The translations under genes were made by a program, and so were the position numbers. Source: Strigomonas culicis (taxonomy: Eukaryota; Euglenozoa; Kinetoplastea; Trypanosomatida; Trypanosomatidae). From it: DNA of 27,246 nt. The notes beneath the pieces were generated by a model. That model did no database searches. It was not told where the DNA came from and saw only the letters and a list, made by a program, of their open reading frames with translations. This document shows positions 25,734 through 27,246 of this stretch, piece after piece. Numbering within the stretch: the stretch's first letter is position 1; each line of letters opens with the position of its first letter. The DNA lies in assembly GCA_000482145.1 (NCBI GenBank), contig AUXH01000218.1, forward strand, positions 1-27,246. Direction: 5' to 3'.

Positions 25734-26772
25734 ACACACCCACTACAAGAGATAGAGGTAGAACTAAGAGAGAGAGAGAGAGAGAGAGAGAACAAGCCTA
25801 TGTCGCTCCAAAGAAGCGGAGAGAGGCAGAGGGAGGGCTTCAAAAGTGTACAGAGTTGTGTGATGTGTAGGGTATGCGATGTCGGTGTCGGTGTTGTTAT
25901 TTTTTAATATAAAAATGAAAAAAAAAATACTCTTTTTGAAACAAAAAAAGAAAAAAATAATTAAGGTGTGTCCTCATGCCTCCAAACATACCAACAGCAC
26001 TGAGTTGCTGAGACTTAAAGTTTAAAACAACATATATGGATTCGAAGAGTATAGAAGAAAAAGAAAAAAAGAACAGTATTGTTCACTTTTCTTTTTCAAC
26101 TATACTGTCCATGCTCCTGCTGCTTAATATAAGTACACAGCGCATGCAGACACATGTTGGCAATGAAATGTCCAGTAGGGGTCCTTACTTTTTTTTATTA
26201 CACTTTTGTCTTTTTTCTTAATGATACTCATTAAAAGAAAAAAAGAAAAAGGTAGGAAAAAAAACGACTCGAGGAAAGGTCCTGCAATAACGAATGTATC
26301 AACAAAGAAAAGGAGTGAAAATGAAAAAAGGCAATCCTTTTTCTGACTTTTCGCAACACTTTTCTGTGTTCGCACTTCTCACATTGGTCTACAGTACCCA
26401 ATCAGAAAAAAAAAGAGGGAAAGAAGGATACAAGCGACGGTCGGTGGCGTCTGTTGTCTGCTCCAATGTCCATTCTTGTACCTCTTTTTTTGACTCTGTT
26501 TGTTCGTGTGATCTACTCTGCGGCCCTGTAACACGATGCTCTCGCTCTCTTCTCTGTCGTGATCGGGAAAGAAGAGCAGAAGGGGGGAAAAAAGGAGCAT
26601 TGCTTTCTTTTTTTCTTTCCTCTGCACTTCTTTTTCTTTCTTCCTCCTTTGATGCGCTCTTTAGATTCAACCGAAGCCATTCACTAGTCGTCATGGATGT
26701 GCTGATCGCGGGCGGGCGTGGTTCTTTCTTTTTTTTCTGCTGTCGTGAGGCGAGAGGGCGCGGGCTGCTACC
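25734..26772 (-). other. 1.04 kb intergenic region, 3' UTR of RPS21
   Basis: AT-rich with A-runs and T-runs. Minus ORFs at 26124-26375, 26379-26627 and 26389-26694 are low-complexity Lys/Ser/Phe/Arg translations without recognisable domains and are probably UTR. No tRNA or snoRNA hallmarks were noticed. Confidence 0.55.
25764..25792 (-). promoter_or_regulatory. spliced-leader acceptor for the tetra-CX9C gene
   Basis: A long CT repeat on the minus strand (25767-25792) runs straight into TTAG, with the AG at 25765-25764. A second AG at 25744-25743 is also possible. Either gives a very short 5' UTR of roughly 10-30 nt. Confidence 0.6.
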
Positions 26773-27246
26773 TTACGCCTTGGGCTTGCGGGGAGCGGCC
26801 GCCTTGGCCTGCGGCTTCGCGCCGCGCTGCGCCGCGGGGCGGGCGCCCTTCTGGGGGGCCGCGCCACGCTGCGGCGCCGCGCCGCCGGGCTTGCGGGCAC
26901 CCGCGGGCGCCTTCTTGTTCGCGCCGCCGGCCACGCGCTTCTTGTCCGCGCCCGCAGCCTTCTTCTTGCCGCCGCTGCGCTTCGCCTTCTTCGGCTTCGC
27001 GGACTTGATGCGCACGATGCCGCGCTCGATCGCGAGGTGGTTGATCGCGTGGTCGGACTCGCCCTGCGCGCGCAGGTAGCCGGTAAGGCACAGCGTCGTC
27101 GTCGTGCCGTCGATGGTGCGTCCGGCTTCACGTTCGCAATGACGATCTGCACCGCGGAGTGGTCGAAGGACGAGATGAGGCGGTTCGTCGCGTGGCACTT
27201 GCGGGGGATCGATCAGATCCACGTTCGTGCCCTCCTCGTTGTACGT
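26773..27246 (-). CDS. RPS21: 40S ribosomal protein S21 with Lys/Ala-rich tail, 5' partial and with two compensating indels
   Basis: The 5' end lies beyond the window. The recognisable core reads TYNEEGTNVDL at the edge, PRKCHATNRLISSFDHSAV in a neighbouring frame, QIVIANVKPD, then TIDGTTTTLCLTGYLRAQG and ESDHAINHLAIERGIV back in the first frame. This is the small-subunit protein eS21, which sits on the 40S body. One extra base near 27203-27214 and one missing base near 27118-27121 scramble about 28 residues between them while leaving the frame open. After the core comes a tail of about 80 residues rich in Lys, Ala, Pro and Gly, with PKKAKR and repeated GA/KPG elements, as in basic extensions of several trypanosomatid ribosomal proteins. 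The stop is TAA at 26773-26775. The indels look like sequence errors because the gene should be essential. Confidence 0.88.
   Translation of the reverse strand, partial: TYNEEGTNVDLIDPPQVPRDEPPHLVLRPLRGADRHCEREAGRTIDGTTTTLCLTGYLRAQGESDHAINHLAIERGIVRIKSAKPKKAKRSGGKKKAAGADKKRVAGGANKKAPAGARKPGGAAPQRGAAPQKGARPAAQRGAKPQAKAAAPRKPKA

Noticed and set aside
25734..26772. Small extra genes at 26124-26375 and 26389-26694 on the minus strand
   Set aside because: Translations are low-complexity Lys/Ser/Phe sequences with no conserved-looking block, typical of AT-rich UTR.

Overview
The window reads as nuclear DNA of a kinetoplastid flagellate (trypanosomatid type); I cannot name the genus. Every credible gene lies on the minus strand and is intronless. 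Genes are separated by 0.4-1.7 kb of AT-rich sequence, and most starts are preceded on the minus strand by a long pyrimidine tract and an AG. This is the layout of a polycistronic unit resolved by spliced-leader trans-splicing. Coding sequence is very GC-rich, which explains the many long shadow ORFs on the opposite strand. The best taxonomic marker is the 40S ribosomal protein S21 gene at the right end, whose core has the form I associate with trypanosomatids. Transcription would run from 27246 towards 1.

In transcription order: RPS21 with a long Lys/Ala-rich tail (26773-27246, 5' end outside the window); a protein with four CX9C motifs, probably of the mitochondrial intermembrane space (24945-25733); an FHA-domain protein (22360-24468); a small two-helix membrane protein resembling MICOS Mic26/27 (21375-21956); a 1025-residue protein of eight degenerate EF-hand modules (17488-20565); a Serinc-family membrane protein (15565-16824); an Ala-rich coiled-coil, Asn/Gly-rich RGG protein (13122-14750); a giant protein of about 2,230 residues with coiled coil, polyQ, polyN and RGG sequence, broken by two single-base frameshifts (4693-11392); and two diverged tandem alpha/beta hydrolases of the YheT/ABHD1-3 family (2354-3994 and 141-1814).

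No tRNA, rRNA, transposon or CRISPR array was seen. The genes do not form one obvious pathway, as is normal in trypanosomatid units. The parts least explained by known families are the neighbouring pair of low-complexity proteins (13122-14750 and 4693-11392), which share an overall architecture, and the octad of non-canonical EF-hand modules. Four single-base indels inside conserved or clearly coding sequence, three of them missing-base events in or beside G-runs, suggest uncorrected assembly errors rather than biology. The (TA)20 at the left edge and damaged coding sequence at the right edge would fit a window bounded by contig ends.
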